The position numbers were made by a program, and so were the translations under genes. DNA of 64,000 nucleotides, from NCBI RefSeq assembly GCF_947623445.1, contig NC_135245.1:7137501-7201500 (forward strand), given 5' to 3'. Source of the stretch: Clavelina lepadiformis. Lineage: Eukaryota; Chordata; Ascidiacea; Aplousobranchia; Clavelinidae. Shown piece by piece: positions 1 through 28,480 of this stretch. How positions within the stretch are numbered: position 1 is the stretch's first letter; each line of letters opens with the position of its first letter. Below the pieces are notes generated by a model. The model was not told the DNA's origin. It saw only the letters and a list, made by a program, of their open reading frames with translations, and searched no databases.

Positions 1-1931
1 TTAAGACCGTAAAACCTTTTTAAATTTGAGGCTAAATTTAGCACATACGCATACGTTCGCCCTCTCTCTGCGTACTGTAATCTTTTACCTCTCGCTTCTG
101 TAAGTCAAGCAGACCGTGTCGCAAATAACGTGCGTCGTACGTCACTACGTAATTCGCAACCTCACGCACAAATCGGAGAAAATTGCTGGGGGTCACAGAA
201 ATTTCGAGAAAGCCTCCGAACACATGCCCACAATGAATGTATATAAAGAACACTATAATACCTGGATATCAAATTTCAAAGTCTGGAAGAGTCCTGAAAG
301 TTGATCCAAAACTTTAATAGTTACTTGTTCTTTGTTTTCAATGGCACACATTCCATTTTAACTATCGTTTTCAAATTTCACTTTTCTCTTTTACGTTATA
401 TTCGTCTCACGTTGTCACACTTTTACGTCAACGTTGTGATGTATTTGCGTCGCTACGACGACCACGCACCAAAATAAATGGACTATACAGCTTTAAGGCC
501 TGGTTATGTTATTAGCATGAATTTGTCAGGTCTAACGTACTATGGCATACCGGTCACAGATCTACAGCAAATAACTAATTAAAGAGGTTGTACGCGATGT
601 TGCAAATATTCCCAAATTGCAGCTGCGCCCAAATTAAAAGAATTTATTGATGTAAAGTTTTTATAGTGTTACGACATTGAATGCTAAATTTCGTTGGTTG
701 AAGGGTTGCTGTTAAAATAGACAACCTGATGCATTTGTATAATGTATCCACTGTATTCATAAAAGTAGCTGTACTTAGCCTATACAACCAGCAAGTTATT
801 AGTAATATCAGAAGATCAACTTTCTCAATACACTTTAACATTGAAAAATATATTGATATACAGTACATATATTCAGAAGATTGAGCTCACACATTGCAAA
901 AATATACATATACAATCTTTCGCCAAAAAACTGTGACATAAGTTGATACGGAAGTTCGCTGCTGTTACCTACCAGCACGCAATAAATGGTAACAGATTTA
1001 AAGAAAAATTTTCAAAAAGATCCAAGGCAAATTTCTTGTCTTAAAACACTTTTTGAACCAGAATCAGATTTTTTAGATCATCAATAAGTTGGATTCCACA
1101 TAAAAATGATAATAACCTCGCTCGTGCAGTGCTATAAAATGGAATTGCTTGCAAAAGAATTAAGGATAACCGCGCATGCATCATCAAACAACATGCAATT
1201 CTCTTCTTTAGGTTTTAAAGTGGTTCGTTTGCATAATTCAAAGATTTATTGTACATCATTGGACTTTCACGCACTGGTTGTTATGAAAAACAAAAATGTT
1301 TTTTAGAAACAGAACATTCGCAGTCTACATGCTTGTTGGTTTGCAGCGCCAAGAAAATTACGCAGCGTACCGGTTTTACGTCATAGTTCGGATCAGAATC
1401 ATTGACTTTGCGTTCAGACGTATTTACGTCAACGTCATCCAATATTTTACGTCGTCAAGCCTGAGGTGGTTTACGCAAATGTTTGAGAAAAATTCCTTTG
1501 GTAACAAATACAGGCGTGACAAACATTTACGTCTGGAGTCTAGACATTGATGGGAGTGCTTTTGGAGAATATCAACAACTGACAGCCACGGAAATTTTGA
1601 AGTATATTAAAATAAATGTTTACTTTCCAAAGAAATTTGTAAGATATTCCTTTGTTGAATTTTTAGTTTACGAGCTCAGAGAAATCGTATAGCTCTGAGC
1701 TAAAAAATCGCTAAAAAAATCGTATAGCTTTTTTGTATACATATCGACAGTCTGAACTTTGTTACAACAAATTGACGTAATGAAGTACAGACATATACTT
1801 GCAAAACAAAAATGAAATTATAAAAACACCATACTAGATCAGCGTTCTTCTATTAATTATTTATCGATTATTTTAAAATTTTTCAGGAATTCAGGCGAAA
1901 AAACTTCCTTCCTAAAACTTCCCAAGTGAAA
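1..1931. other. intergenic, no gene recognised
   Basis: Open frames here are short (under about 85 codons), lack splice-consistent partners and show no family resemblance. The sequence is AT-rich single-copy-looking DNA. I see no RNA gene or mobile element with recognisable ends. Confidence 0.5.
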
Positions 1932-2513
1932 TTAGAATTCTAATTCAATATTCAATCGCATTAATTTGAAAATTTCCCAATTCATTTTTTCAACGAACCG
2001 TTCGACGCCCGCCGAGCGACTTATCCCAAGAGATTGGTGTATTAGAAGATAACGTTTTGACGTCATCATCTCACCATGTGGCCTCTGGTAGAGTGGAAGC
2101 TCGAATAAATAACCAGCGGGTTTTCCAGAGGTTAAGTAACTGGTAATCAATATCGACAAACGCGCTGTGAAAGTTTCTAATCGTTACGACGTATACGTGT
2201 AATTTTCGAACAGCAGCTTATGTCGTGCGGATATTTCCGACAACTTTATGATACCAAAAAACATTTATTCCGCTTAGGATTTAACAAGTTGGTTTCATTC
2301 GTTGCAATCGACAAACAAACAAAAAAACAAACCATTTAAAGTAGGCATGAGAATATTTCAGTTTCAAAACAAATATCAATTTGCAGATAGTATTTTTTGT
2401 AGTATAGCGCTATAAAACTTCCAATGACCTTTAACTTTGATAGGGTTGAGCAGTGATTTGCATTTTACTTACCATGTCGTTGCAATAAGCGCCACAAAAG
2501 CCGATATAAACAT
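1932..2513 (-). CDS. candidate small secreted prohormone, two exons
   Basis: Seen: exon 1 (2513-2473) starts with ATG and ends at a strong donor (TG|gtaagt). Exon 2 (2139-1932) begins after a cag acceptor and joins in phase 2, giving an 82-residue product ending at TAA. Residues 1-19 look like a signal peptide (core FISAFVALIATT). A linker follows up to a dibasic Lys-Arg at 42-43, and then a 39-residue C-terminal peptide begins YLLIHQSLG and contains VERFVEKM. Inference: this is a peptide-hormone precursor cut at KR. The spacing of an LIH..LG motif followed by a helical VER..EK segment faintly recalls the PTH/PTHrP/TIP39 family (LMHNLG...ERVE), but the similarity is too short to be decisive. 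The polypyrimidine tract before exon 2 is weak and I found no canonical polyadenylation signal. It could be a chance ORF. Confidence 0.35.
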
Positions 2514-3122
2514 TTTATTAAGTAAAAACTAACATATTTCGAACTTTTCAACTAAATATTTAGTTCCTTCTGGCTTTGAGAACGAACAAATGTTGTTCGA
2601 AACATGTCTGCTTTTATCTAATAAAATATTTATACCTGCTTTTGTGTCTTTTTTTGCATCCACATGTTATATCAATGACATTTAATTTTTTTGTTTCTGT
2701 AGAAAAATACGATAGTGTGTGAAACTTATTGTTGAAGATAAACAATTTCGAACGCAGCTGTTGACATATACGTCTGCAACTGAAACCAAGCGGTAACAAC
2801 CAAAATATTCCTGGTTCCTCAGTTTCTGGGGGACTGCATACAACACACTCCAATAAAGCGTAATAATGAACAGTTTTCAGAGGATAGCGCTGGTAGAATT
2901 ACTTTCGGTAACACTTGAGACAATTATTCTTTAGTGCACTCTAGCGGCGTTATGATAACTTTTTTTACTTTTCACTCAAAGAAAAATTTGACATCACCTT
3001 TAAAAGTTATGTGTAAACATTGCTCACAACTGATTTTTCCAATTTTGCTTGCAGTCAAATTCAAGGTTATAGGAAATAATTGGCCGTAATTGTTTTTACC
3101 ATTTTATATTCAAAGCTATTAC

Positions 3123-3248
3123 CTCTCGGTTGAGTATATCTCATCAGTGATGACGTCAGATCAGTATCTCGGCTTCTCGTTAGTCTTGCTAAATCCATGA
3201 CGTCAGCTGGATTTGCCAAAGCAATCCTTTGTAGATACGCGGCATCTT
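3123..3248 (-). CDS. orphan internal exon of an unrecognised gene
   Basis: A 126-base stretch lies between a good acceptor (tttaacag) and a good donor (GAG|gtaata). It is open in one frame with phase 1 at both ends. It encodes about 41 residues rich in helix-forming and polar residues, including LQRIALANPADVMDLARL and LMRYTQPR. A second possible minus-strand exon at 4537-4483 encodes HTFVKQDDILQAILRYT and ends in a good donor, but its end phase (2) does not fit this exon directly. I do not recognise the family. A possible downstream continuation at about 2835-2680 has cysteines (YFGCYRL..SCVRNC), but that join is speculative. Confidence 0.25.
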
Positions 3249-6200
3249 CTGTTAAAACAAGACATATAACATCGTTGGTTATCTGGTATAAACGGAGTTG
3301 GGGAAACTTATCAAAGTTGTATTGGATCTATTTATAATTTGAAACAATGATCAAACATTTCCATCATTATTGATAGAACAGATAAACACGAAACTAAGAA
3401 TACTCCATTTCTAATTGGTAGCTACTATTTACTTACTACATTACACGTCAGTATAGGCAGGTGTGCGGCAATTGAAGGTATAGTTTTATTTTTATTTGCC
3501 ATAGGTCCAGGGTGATGCAAAAGGTGATATTGTTTGAGCTACCCGTGCTAATGTATACAAATCCTTATTCATCGGCTGATTCACCGAATTTGTGTGCTGC
3601 GGTTTACTTTACAAAATCTTATGTAGGCCAAACTTTGCTTGCTTTGTTAACATTTGTCTCTGGATACCTATAGTTTGCACAAATAAACTCCATGGTATCA
3701 CGGCTTTGATTTACCTTAAAACAACCATTTCGTTGCAATCATTTCAAAATAAAACATTTACAATAGTTGCTAAGCTTGTTTATTGCATTTGTGGCAACAA
3801 AATGTTTAAACTATGTTTTTACATGAGGCAGTTTTACTTCGTTTTACATTCCTACATGAGGCAAAGTCCATTTAAACTTAAAGCATCAAATATTTCGCCA
3901 ACTAGGTCAGTAAAAAGGTTTCTTATGTTGCAAAAATTATAACAGTGTGCAGACTATGACGACAATGACGACGATAAATCAATATTTCACCACAATAACT
4001 TTTGCATTGAGGTATTGCCACCCATACCATTGGCATCACACTGTATTGGGAAAACGCTTTGTAAACACAACCCATCACATCATTGTTAAAAGGCGACTAG
4101 AAGTGGCGACTACGTGAAATATTCAATGGCTTTTATTGGACTTCCGCCAACAAGGCCGTAGCCGGGGTTAAATTTTTACGGAAGCAGTTATGTTAATGAG
4201 TCCACGATTAGGCATGTTGTTAAATGCAGTTTATAGTATTTTGCAGTCTTGCAGTTTATAGCACTAAAAATGTTAGTGCCAGAATTCCAAAACATTTACG
4301 AAGGCAAGTGCCTCATTTGCCTCAATGTAATTATGGCCTAGATCCATCTTGTCTAATGAACACTACCAATCATCACTTTTTCAACCAAGCTAATTTTGTA
4401 AGCAAAACACGTGCGTTCTTTTAACAGTTGGGAGAAAAATGATTTAGGAAAAAACATGTAGGAAAACTTTGCACCTGCTTACCTGGTGTACCGTAAAATG
4501 GCCTGTAAAATGTCATCTTGTTTCACAAAGGTGTGGTCTCCAGTGATTCAACAAATCAATGTACGATATGACCAATATGGAAGTAGCTGCCCTTTTTCGC
4601 TTACGATTGTCACAACTTCTTCCTGTTCGTTCTGAGTAAATTCCGATCGAAATCGTTAACAAATCATCCGTATATTGAATGTAATTGTTATACTTGTCTA
4701 TATAAACGATGACAAACGCGATTCACACAATTCTGACTGTACCTATTTCTACCTATACCTGTGTGATATAGTGCACAGTATGATGATATAATACACTGAT
4801 ACATTTATATGGATAGATCGACAGGAAACGACACAGCACGGCGTTCTTTATGATAACATAATTAACTTCAAACGTTGCACTGTGCGTTTCCTATATTGAT
4901 ACGAGCGCTGATTTACACGCAGCGAAAAATCTCTAACTATAATATATAATATATTATAATTTTTATTCTTCTTTAATTTAGACCGTTGGTAGTTGTATCA
5001 AGCACAGATCGTCACCATCACGAAGCTTGTAATCATTGCTTTCATCGTCGATAAACAGCCGTTACAACAACTAAATAATCTAATAACTTTTCCAAGCAGG
5101 CAAATATCATCAACTGTAAAGCCTTTTCATAGCATTTCAACAATCCTAATAAAATCGAAGTTCTCTCTTGAAAAGTTATATAGAAAACGTTAAAACATAT
5201 GTTACGAATTTATTATACAGACACTTTTATATTACAGTTTAAAATTTTCTAAATTTTTCAGCTTTAGGGCTTCTGTTACTTATTTCATTGTATGAATTAC
5301 GACATTTAACAATCATTTATGACGTTTTTGCGAACTTTTCTAAGTAAAGGCACATAATATTGCGATAGCGTTTTTCAGATTACTACAAGAATATATACAT
5401 ATTAAGTGATTTCCTTGTTGTTAATATGATAGCATGTGGTAAAAATGGTTATTTATGCTGAGAATAATGCGGCAAAATTTGATCACTAATGGCTTAGACG
5501 GATATTCCTTAACCAGTAAATAAAACTCCATCCAATTGACCTATATGTTATATGACAGCTGCATGGTGGCATACTCTAATTCTATATCGTTATCAAAGAA
5601 AGTCTGAACAAGGGATTGTTATCGACGGTTGATTATTTCGGAAATTGAAGTGAAACTATTAGACAGTCGCGTCCTTTTTATTAAAATATCCGAACGTTTT
5701 GCGCCCATTCAACATAATGCGATTGAAAGATGTTTTGAATTATCTTAAACGTTACATAATAACACTTGGCTTCTCTTTCTTTTAATCGTTTGAAGACATC
5801 ACGTCCCCTCAATGAATGTTACGCTTTCCATGAGAAGGGGAAACAATAGCATCAAATGAGAAACGTGGAGGAAAAGCGTGTTTAGTTCACCGAAGAAAAG
5901 TCGTGAGGTTGGATACCGGTTTTCTACTACCGGTTGCATAATAATCAGCCATATACGTATAGAAAACATGATTTTAGTTATTTGTTGTGTAGTTTTTATA
6001 GGCTTACTTATTTGCATTTGCAAATGAAATTGGTCCCATGCTACATAGCTGCACGTCCATATACTTACTCGAAGACGAAGTTATTTTTCGATAAGGAATG
6101 TGTAAGTTTATCGGCCTATATAATTACGAGGGAACCGGAATAGTCAACTTTTCGCCTGTCATAAAAAGCACTTGCAACTAAATAAATTCGGAAACATGCG

Positions 6201-7736
6201 CGGAATTAGTTTTGTTGATTAATTTATTTGTGTACCAATCTTCGCATGTAGATATTCAGCGTATAGATACAAAGTTATTTTAAATCCAAAATGAAACTGT
6301 ATACATTGCATATACAGCAATCTTGTTCCACTGCATTTTTTTGCAAAAATTCAAAAGCTTTTTTCTTGATCAAAACTCTGTGTTGTCCAAAAGTGTCAGA
6401 AATTAAAATTATGCAAATAAGGCAAGGATGCGTTCCAACAAATATCTTTTACTTTCTTTTGTGTCGAAGCACGTGGTTCATTAAACACTGCATTTTTCGT
6501 TTATGTACATTTGTCATTGGCTTTTGCGAGATCACATATACATGTGTATAGTATAATACGTTAAATGCTTGTTGTATACGATACTGTTATATGTAACGTG
6601 TTTCAGAAAATACTTGAGCTTCAATCCCCAAATCTTTTTTGTGTGCACCTAGAACTGGCGTTTATTTCCCTGTCAGTCCAAGTGTTGTTAACCATCATCA
6701 TCTATTTTTGCTGAGAAAACTTTGAACTAAATTTCGAGCTTATTCAGTCAAATGGGATTATCAAAATCAAATCTTTCAGCAACACGAAAAGGTGAGATCT
6801 ATTCTGATGGGTGCAAGAACAAGCGTCGACGCTTCAGGATCAGCGGTGATTGTAATTTTTAGTTGGTGGAAGCGTTAAACAAAAATTTTTATTATATATA
6901 TTCTTTAATGTTAAGTATAAGAAGAAGCGTACATAAAAATAATCTTTTATGCATTTCACAATTAATCACATTTATAAGTAGGCTACTCCAAATATGATAC
7001 GTTGCTGTTTATAAGCGCTGCTATAATAATACACGTTTTTAGTGACATATGCTGTAGCAGCGGGTGGAACGTAGGGTAAAACGATTTCCCGTACGGACAC
7101 GATATAGAGTCAATCTATGATAGTGCTTCCTTCCATTATAGCTCCGATTTTTTCCCTACCTTCTGCCGCTGCGATGGAATAACGCGCTTTGTCGGAATTA
7201 CAGTATATTGACCTATATACTGTACCTGATTTCGTGAAAACGTTTTGAAAAACCTTGAGATTAATTAACTTATTAAAATCTATAATAGCAAACATATTAG
7301 TTCTGGACAATGTTAATGCCACAGGATCAATGCATATGAGATTTTAAGACACAATTTAAAGTGTCTGTTTGTTTAAAACCTTTTACTTTATGTAGGCTTC
7401 GTGTTCTAACACATTTGGGCAAAATGTTTTTTGGCTTTTTGTTCTTTTTTTTCACAACACAATTTCATGAAAACGAAAATATATTCCTATGCTGTATATA
7501 TTTACAGAAAACTGCGTGCAAAGTTTACCGCAAACTTTCAAAGTAAACATAAGAGTTTTTTATAGGCCATTTTTTTCTTGAAAAACATCTTGGCGCCAAA
7601 CGCATATGGACTTCTCCGGTGTTAACAACTTTAAGTAACGCCGATGGAGCGCAGCCATAAATCATTGGTTGGAGAGTCTTGTATAGTGTAAGTATAGAAG
7701 TAACTTTGAAGTGTTTTGTGGAAGAAAGTTTTAGAG
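3249..7736. other. intergenic, nothing firm
   Basis: Apart from the doubtful exon at 4537-4483 (-), I see no supported gene. Short ORFs at 4224-4424 (+) and 6291-6551 (+) lack coding character. An AT-only tract lies near 4940-4965. Confidence 0.45.
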
Positions 7737-8424
7737 ATGAACACAAAAGTGTTTCTGCTACTCTTGAGTTTGTACTGCTCTTGCACGTCAGCGCGTACAT
7801 CTACTAACGTGCAGTCAGTAAACGTTGGAAAGCAGATTTTGTGCTTTCAAGGCAAAAGCTGGTCGGTCAAAAACCTAGTTGAAGCCGCTTCCGACTTCCA
7901 AGGATACGGATGTTGGTGTGGAGCTTTCAATGGTGGGGGCAGCAGAAGGGTTGTGGACGCGGTGGATAGGTGATGTGCTAACTAAAGTTTTACAAACACC
8001 TTTTATTTTAAACTCATAAAATATAGTTTGCATTTCTAAAACTGTTTGTAATTTTAGTTGCTGTAAAGCGCACGATCTTTGCTTTGACAAGGCTGAAGAC
8101 AAACTTCCGTGGTATATTCCAGACAAGGTTCTTCTAGGGACACCGTACACAATTGTGTGTGAAAATAATATGGCAAGATGTGGTAAGATTCAAAAAAAAC
8201 TTTTAGCTAGCATTTTAAAAATTTATACCAATTATAATTTTGTATAAATATGTAGGAAGGAAAAATAGTAAATTTGCTGAAGTTATTTTTTTCATATATT
8301 TTCAGAGGGATTCACATTATCAAACTCCATATGCAAATGCGACCGTGTTTTTGCCGAATGTATTGCTCGGAATATAAACGCTTACAATTCCAAGTACGCC
8401 CATTATAAGACAAGAAATTGTTAA
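7737..8424 (+). CDS. secreted phospholipase A2, three exons
   Basis: Calcium-dependent secreted phospholipase A2, which hydrolyses the sn-2 ester of phospholipids. Exons: 7737-7969, 8058-8182, 8306-8424, with phases 2 and 1 at the joins; product 158 residues. Seen: a signal peptide at 1-18 (core VFLLLLSLYCSC). The calcium-loop motif YGCWCG is at about 57-62, followed by a glycine-rich stretch and then VDAVD-S-CCKAHDLCF with the catalytic His83-Asp84 pair. Later cysteines (ICKCDRVFAEC and the terminal Cys) fit the disulfide-rich fold. The loop between CG and CC is about three residues longer than in the classic group I/II pattern. I cannot assign the exact group. A digestive, immune or other secreted role is equally possible; nothing here shows a venom role. 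ATG 7737 is chosen because it gives an immediate signal peptide. AATAAA at 8501 is the likely poly(A) signal. Confidence 0.88.
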
Positions 8425-8500
8425 AAAGTCAATCACATGTTTAAACTTGTTTGCTATATATATGGCATATATTTTGGAAATGGAAAAGTTATTTGGAAAG

Positions 8501-8506
8501 AATAAA
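8501..8506 (+). other. poly(A) signal of phospholipase A2 gene
   Basis: AATAAA lies 77 bases after the stop codon of the phospholipase A2 gene on the same strand. Confidence 0.6.
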
Positions 8507-10510
8507 CGTTTGGCATCCAATTTCGATTTCTCTAATTTTCACTACTTTGAAAGCTAACGCAAATCTTTGCATGAGGTAGATCATGTAACAATTACTCCCT
8601 GTCTTTTGGCTCTGAACAGGACTTGCTCTTTCCAGTAGAGCGCAACTTAGATAGACAAGCTGACATTTACCTTCACCCAGAAGCATGAATAAACAGGTGA
8701 AAAAAACTTCGGTCACACTGCGAACAAACTTATTAATTAAAACGATAGCAGGTGTTCCATCAAGGCGATCATATGACTAAACTGATTTATCCAGTGAGCA
8801 TACTTGCAGTTAATAGCATTTGTGAACATGGCAAGCCTATCACAAAATACATAGATTCCGACGCAAATAGCGCCTATATGCACTAAAAATTGGTTGATTT
8901 GTTTGACGCCATTTTTGTTGTTGCGGCCACAATTGTTAAGCAGCATTTACAGTAAAAATTGGTCAACTAGTGACTAAATCTCTTATAGGTATCCGTAGAA
9001 AGCAAATTTTTCGCAATATTGTATCAAATGTAAAAATTATGGTAAATTTTGTACAAAGTTTTATTTTTATCAAGAGCGGGCTTGGCCGAATCTTGCCGTG
9101 GAGTTGGTTGAATCATCTTTATTATCGTAAACATTATGTCTACAAACATACTTTAATTACTGGTGTAAAATTCTGGCCGCGAGAGGATTTTACAACAGAG
9201 TTGTATTGAATGACTATGTACGCAGATTGCGAAAGTAATGTTTTATTTCAAACAAAAAACAAACGGACAAGACACGCTTCGGGAAGTTAAACAGCTATAC
9301 TTAAAACAGTTTGCTTATTATGGGACGCAGTAAGCGCAAACAATATTCCCATTACTTGTACCTAATTTAGGAGCTCACACATTACAATTTAGTTCCATGC
9401 ACTTCAATCAGGTCTTTGTGCTTAGCTGTAAGAAAAAAGCTTTGCACATATAGATTGCAAATATTGAACGAGTCAAATTTGGCTAAATCACCTGATTCAT
9501 CCAACCCCAATTAAGGCACACGTTTGTGTAATTTTACCATTTAACTTAGTGGCGCCATCCAACAGTCATGCACAGTTGCACGCGCATGGCAGGGATGGAA
9601 ATCATACCCTACCAAGGCTACCATGATACCGTTATGAGAAAAGAGGTCAATCAAATGCAAGAGACTGCTATAAAATAAACCTGCATCTTATTTTAGAAAG
9701 TGACTATTTCAGCGTAAGTATAGGTCACGTAGCCCGTTGTTAGAGTTAGGCAGTTGGGTTAGGAGAATGGTAAATGTAGATCTTAGCTATTTCAGGTTTA
9801 ATTGAAGTTAGATTGAGTTTATAAAGTAGATTTACGTTAGGTTTAGGTTAATATGTTATAAAAATCAAACAAGATCAACAAAAAAAATGAAAAAACTGGT
9901 ACTGTACAATTTTTTCCAGTGAAATATTGGCAGTCTTAGTTTTATCGGCTATCAACAAGCGTCATTATGCATTTTGATATGAATCATACACACTTCTAAA
10001 CAACAATAAAGTGAAGCATAAAAATTGCTTTCAATTTACAATCGCCTACCTTTAGGCCTTAGCTATATAAAGGATAACATAACACTTTCATCATTTTTGA
10101 TCTCGGAATTTATTTTTGGCGTCTTTTTACGGTAGCTATAAACTTTAAAAACCTATCGGCCAATTTCTGTGAAAACAGAAAGCCAACAGAAGTTTCCTTA
10201 TACCCTCGATTTGTGATATTAAAGTATTTGGTAACTACTTTTCATCCAGCTCATCAAAACTTTGATCGAATGCAAATAATCTGAATATCTTTGGTCAAAA
10301 TCCCTACTAATTCCATGTAGCCTAGCCTACATTCGCCTACAACAACGCTTTCATTAGGAAGAAGTTTTATTCGGGTAGGCTATGCCCAAATGCCGGGTGA
10401 ACGGTTGTGACGTTACGTGCTCCAACACCAACAGCAATGTCGTTGACCAATGAACAATGCTTACTTGAGTCGAAATTAATAAAAATAAGTTATGCCTTTA
10501 AACCTTTGGA
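8507..10510. other. intergenic between phospholipase A2 and PLEKHH
   Basis: I found no coding exon here. The stretch contains one copy of a dispersed repeat family (about 9700-9925), listed separately. Confidence 0.5.
9700..9925 (+). repeat. dispersed repeat family R1, copy 1
   Basis: It shares with 13960-14175 and 33805-34015 an ordered set of blocks: a GTTAGGAGAATGG-like block, a TTTTAGCTATTT-like block, a TATGTTATAA block and a final GTAAAATxGTTGCAG-like block. The ends are weakly inverted (CTATTTCA.. / ..TGAAATA), suggesting a decayed MITE. All three copies are in the same orientation. Confidence 0.5.
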
Positions 10511-10732
10511 ACTGGTATGGTATGATGATCTTTTTCCTCGCACTGAGGAAAGTCTTTGCACGACTTAAACCCGGCGATGATTTCTCATCATTCGAGCCCC
10601 GGTTACCGAGCTAGCCTTCGTGCAAGCTCCGTTTGTTTTGTTTTTATTTTCATTTTTATATCGGATTGCCCGAATGTAGGACCGTACACCAAGTCCACTG
10701 AACAAGAGCAAGTGTCGTTACTTATAATGCCT
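10511..10732 (-). repeat. tRNA-derived SINE, 5'-truncated copy
   Basis: The reverse complement matches the body and tail of the SINE at 37011-37630: the block CACTTGCTCTTGTTCAGTGG, then a CTAGCTCGGTAACCGGGGCT-like block, then AATCATCGCCGGGTTTAAGT. The tRNA-like head is absent, as expected for 5' truncation during reverse transcription. Confidence 0.6.
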
Positions 10733-10999
10733 TGCTCTACTTGATGACGCAACACTTTTTCTATGCGGGCTCTCGGACTATGATAAATTTTTTAACATCA
10801 GGAATAATTTAAAAAGTAACCAGCCTATATTGCGAATAAATGATTGAATAAATAACCAGTAAATCGATAACCAAATTCACGCTGCGGTTATGCTTTGCTT
10901 GTCGATTTTGGTCACGTCACAAATTTAATGACGTAATGCCACAAGACAAGTCTCTTGTTGGTTCCTTTTTTCTCTCAGTGGCAATTTTCATGCTCAGCT

Positions 11000-11420
11000 G
11001 ATCAACAATCGCGTCTGCTTGTTGTGCTGGCTCAGTAGTAAATCTGCGGGTAGCCAAGTAGTTGGCTGTGGAGTATGAGATGTTCGTTTAGTTTTGTTGA
11101 CGTTGAGTGCCGGTAAGTGCTTCTTCGTGCGATTTGGGATTTAATAATGTACTGATGTGCAGCTAATTAATTAACAAAAGCGGACTTTATAAAATACACG
11201 GCAAAGCGTTGATTTTAAATTTACATTACTCCCGTCGCCCGTTAAACTTCAAACACGAAAATACAAGGAAAGTTTTTGTTAAAATGAAGACGGCGAGCTT
11301 ATTTATATCGTATTGAAACGACCTTCTAAAAGCGTTAAAAACAGACTAAGTAACCACATTAATTTTCAGAAATAAACTGGTGGCAGGTCCGGTCTGATTG
11401 CGCTCTTAAAGCTTGAAAAG
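11000..11420 (+). other. possible 5' untranslated exons of PLEKHH
   Basis: A transcript-like stretch ends in a strong donor at 11112 (CCG|gtaagt). A second small exon, 11370-11420, has an acceptor (ttttcag) and a strong donor (AAG|gtaagc). Neither has an open frame into the next exon, so they would be noncoding. The first coding exon could then be entered at an acceptor near 11970, 25 bases before the ATG. This is inference from splice sites only. Confidence 0.35.
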
Positions 11421-11995
11421 GTAAGCCTACATCGAAAGCATACAGTGTAAGATTTCCACTCTTTGAATGGCCCGATGTGTTTACATTCTACAAATTCATC
11501 AGTTTAGGCTGACTAAAAATAAGAAACCCTCGGTCTTTGCACTGTATAGCGTCGCCTTGCAACCTTTTACTAAAAGGAGTTGTTACGCATACGATTAAGC
11601 AATATCATGCTTTTTATTAAGACTAGCCAACTGAACGCCGCTAAACCATCCACACATTCTAAACTCTAAAGTAAGCTGTTGTGCTAAGACTGTTTTATTG
11701 CTTCGCTGCCTCCAGTAAACTGGGTGACCGTTCAAAATAAAAACGCAAAAGATTTAAGGTAATAATTAACAAATCTGAAATGTACTGTATTCCCTGTGTC
11801 CAGAGATCATAAGATAAAGACCTCCAGAAGTTTATGAGGAGTTAGTGATGGCTGCAAGCATGCAATAGTGAATGATGAAATGCATGTGATTGCATTTTCT
11901 GTACCAATTGGGATGAAATGCTGAAGTGATATTTAATATGTAAATCAACTTCATTGCACTGGTGATATAGCAAAGAGACAAAAAGGCACAACAAA

Positions 11996-27699
<15,704 letters not shown>

Positions 27700-28132
27700 C
27701 GTCATCACTGTTCTGTGATTTAATCACATTCCAATGGCATAATCTTTTTTCTAATCGTTTTGCTCAGGACTGAATAATGAACGATGCATTGCTCCTTGCT
27801 TCCATTCAACCTATCACCATGTTTTTATGACATGTGCTTGTGCTATATGCATTGCTTGCAATCCATTTATATTTGTTAGCTGGTATGTTGTTTTTTAAGC
27901 TGTTTCACCCCGAATACTCCGCCATCATGTCATTTGCTCGCTATTGGCACAAGGATTGTCAACAAGTTACGATGTTTTTGAAATATTCGTTTCTAAACTT
28001 TCTCCAAGCTTCATTTTTCGGCGCACATTATCCTACTCAGGAATATCATGCAGGCGTTTTTTAACCAACCCCTGTAAATTGCGTTATCGTCATATCTTTC
28101 GTGCAGTATTCATTTATCATTTAATAAACCTC

Positions 28133-28138
28133 ATATCT
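28133..28138 (+). other. poly(A) signal of PLEKHH
   Basis: AATAAA lies 434 bases downstream of the PLEKHH stop codon and is the first canonical signal I found on the + strand after it. Confidence 0.45.
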
Positions 28139-28480
28139 CAAAAAGAAGACGTAAAACAAGACGTAATTTTGTGACCAACATCATGTGAGAAACCTACGAT
28201 TTAGTTTCTTGCATAATAAGTTAAGGATGGATATTTTATACGATGAAAAAATGAAACTTGCACGCTAATAGATCTCAATGAGTCTAGATCAGAGTTACCC
28301 AGGCTGTACACATCACTCAGAAAAATTAGCACTTCTTGCACATGGCTATATGAACATTAGGCGTTTTTGGTTGAAGTGTATTTAGCTGCATTATCAATGC
28401 TATATTTGCCGTGAGCTTAAAGATCCACTTAAGAAAACCCTGATTTAGATTCATTGCAGAACACTGCTGGGATCGCCCCA

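Noticed and set aside
4224..4424. 66-codon + strand ORF with a mildly hydrophobic start and an Arg-Arg site
   Set aside because: The hydrophobic stretch is too short and broken for a signal peptide, and no splice context or family similarity supports it.
6751..6793. Short MGLSKS-like start followed by a donor, suggesting a myristoylated first exon
   Set aside because: No downstream exon in phase could be found before the phospholipase gene.
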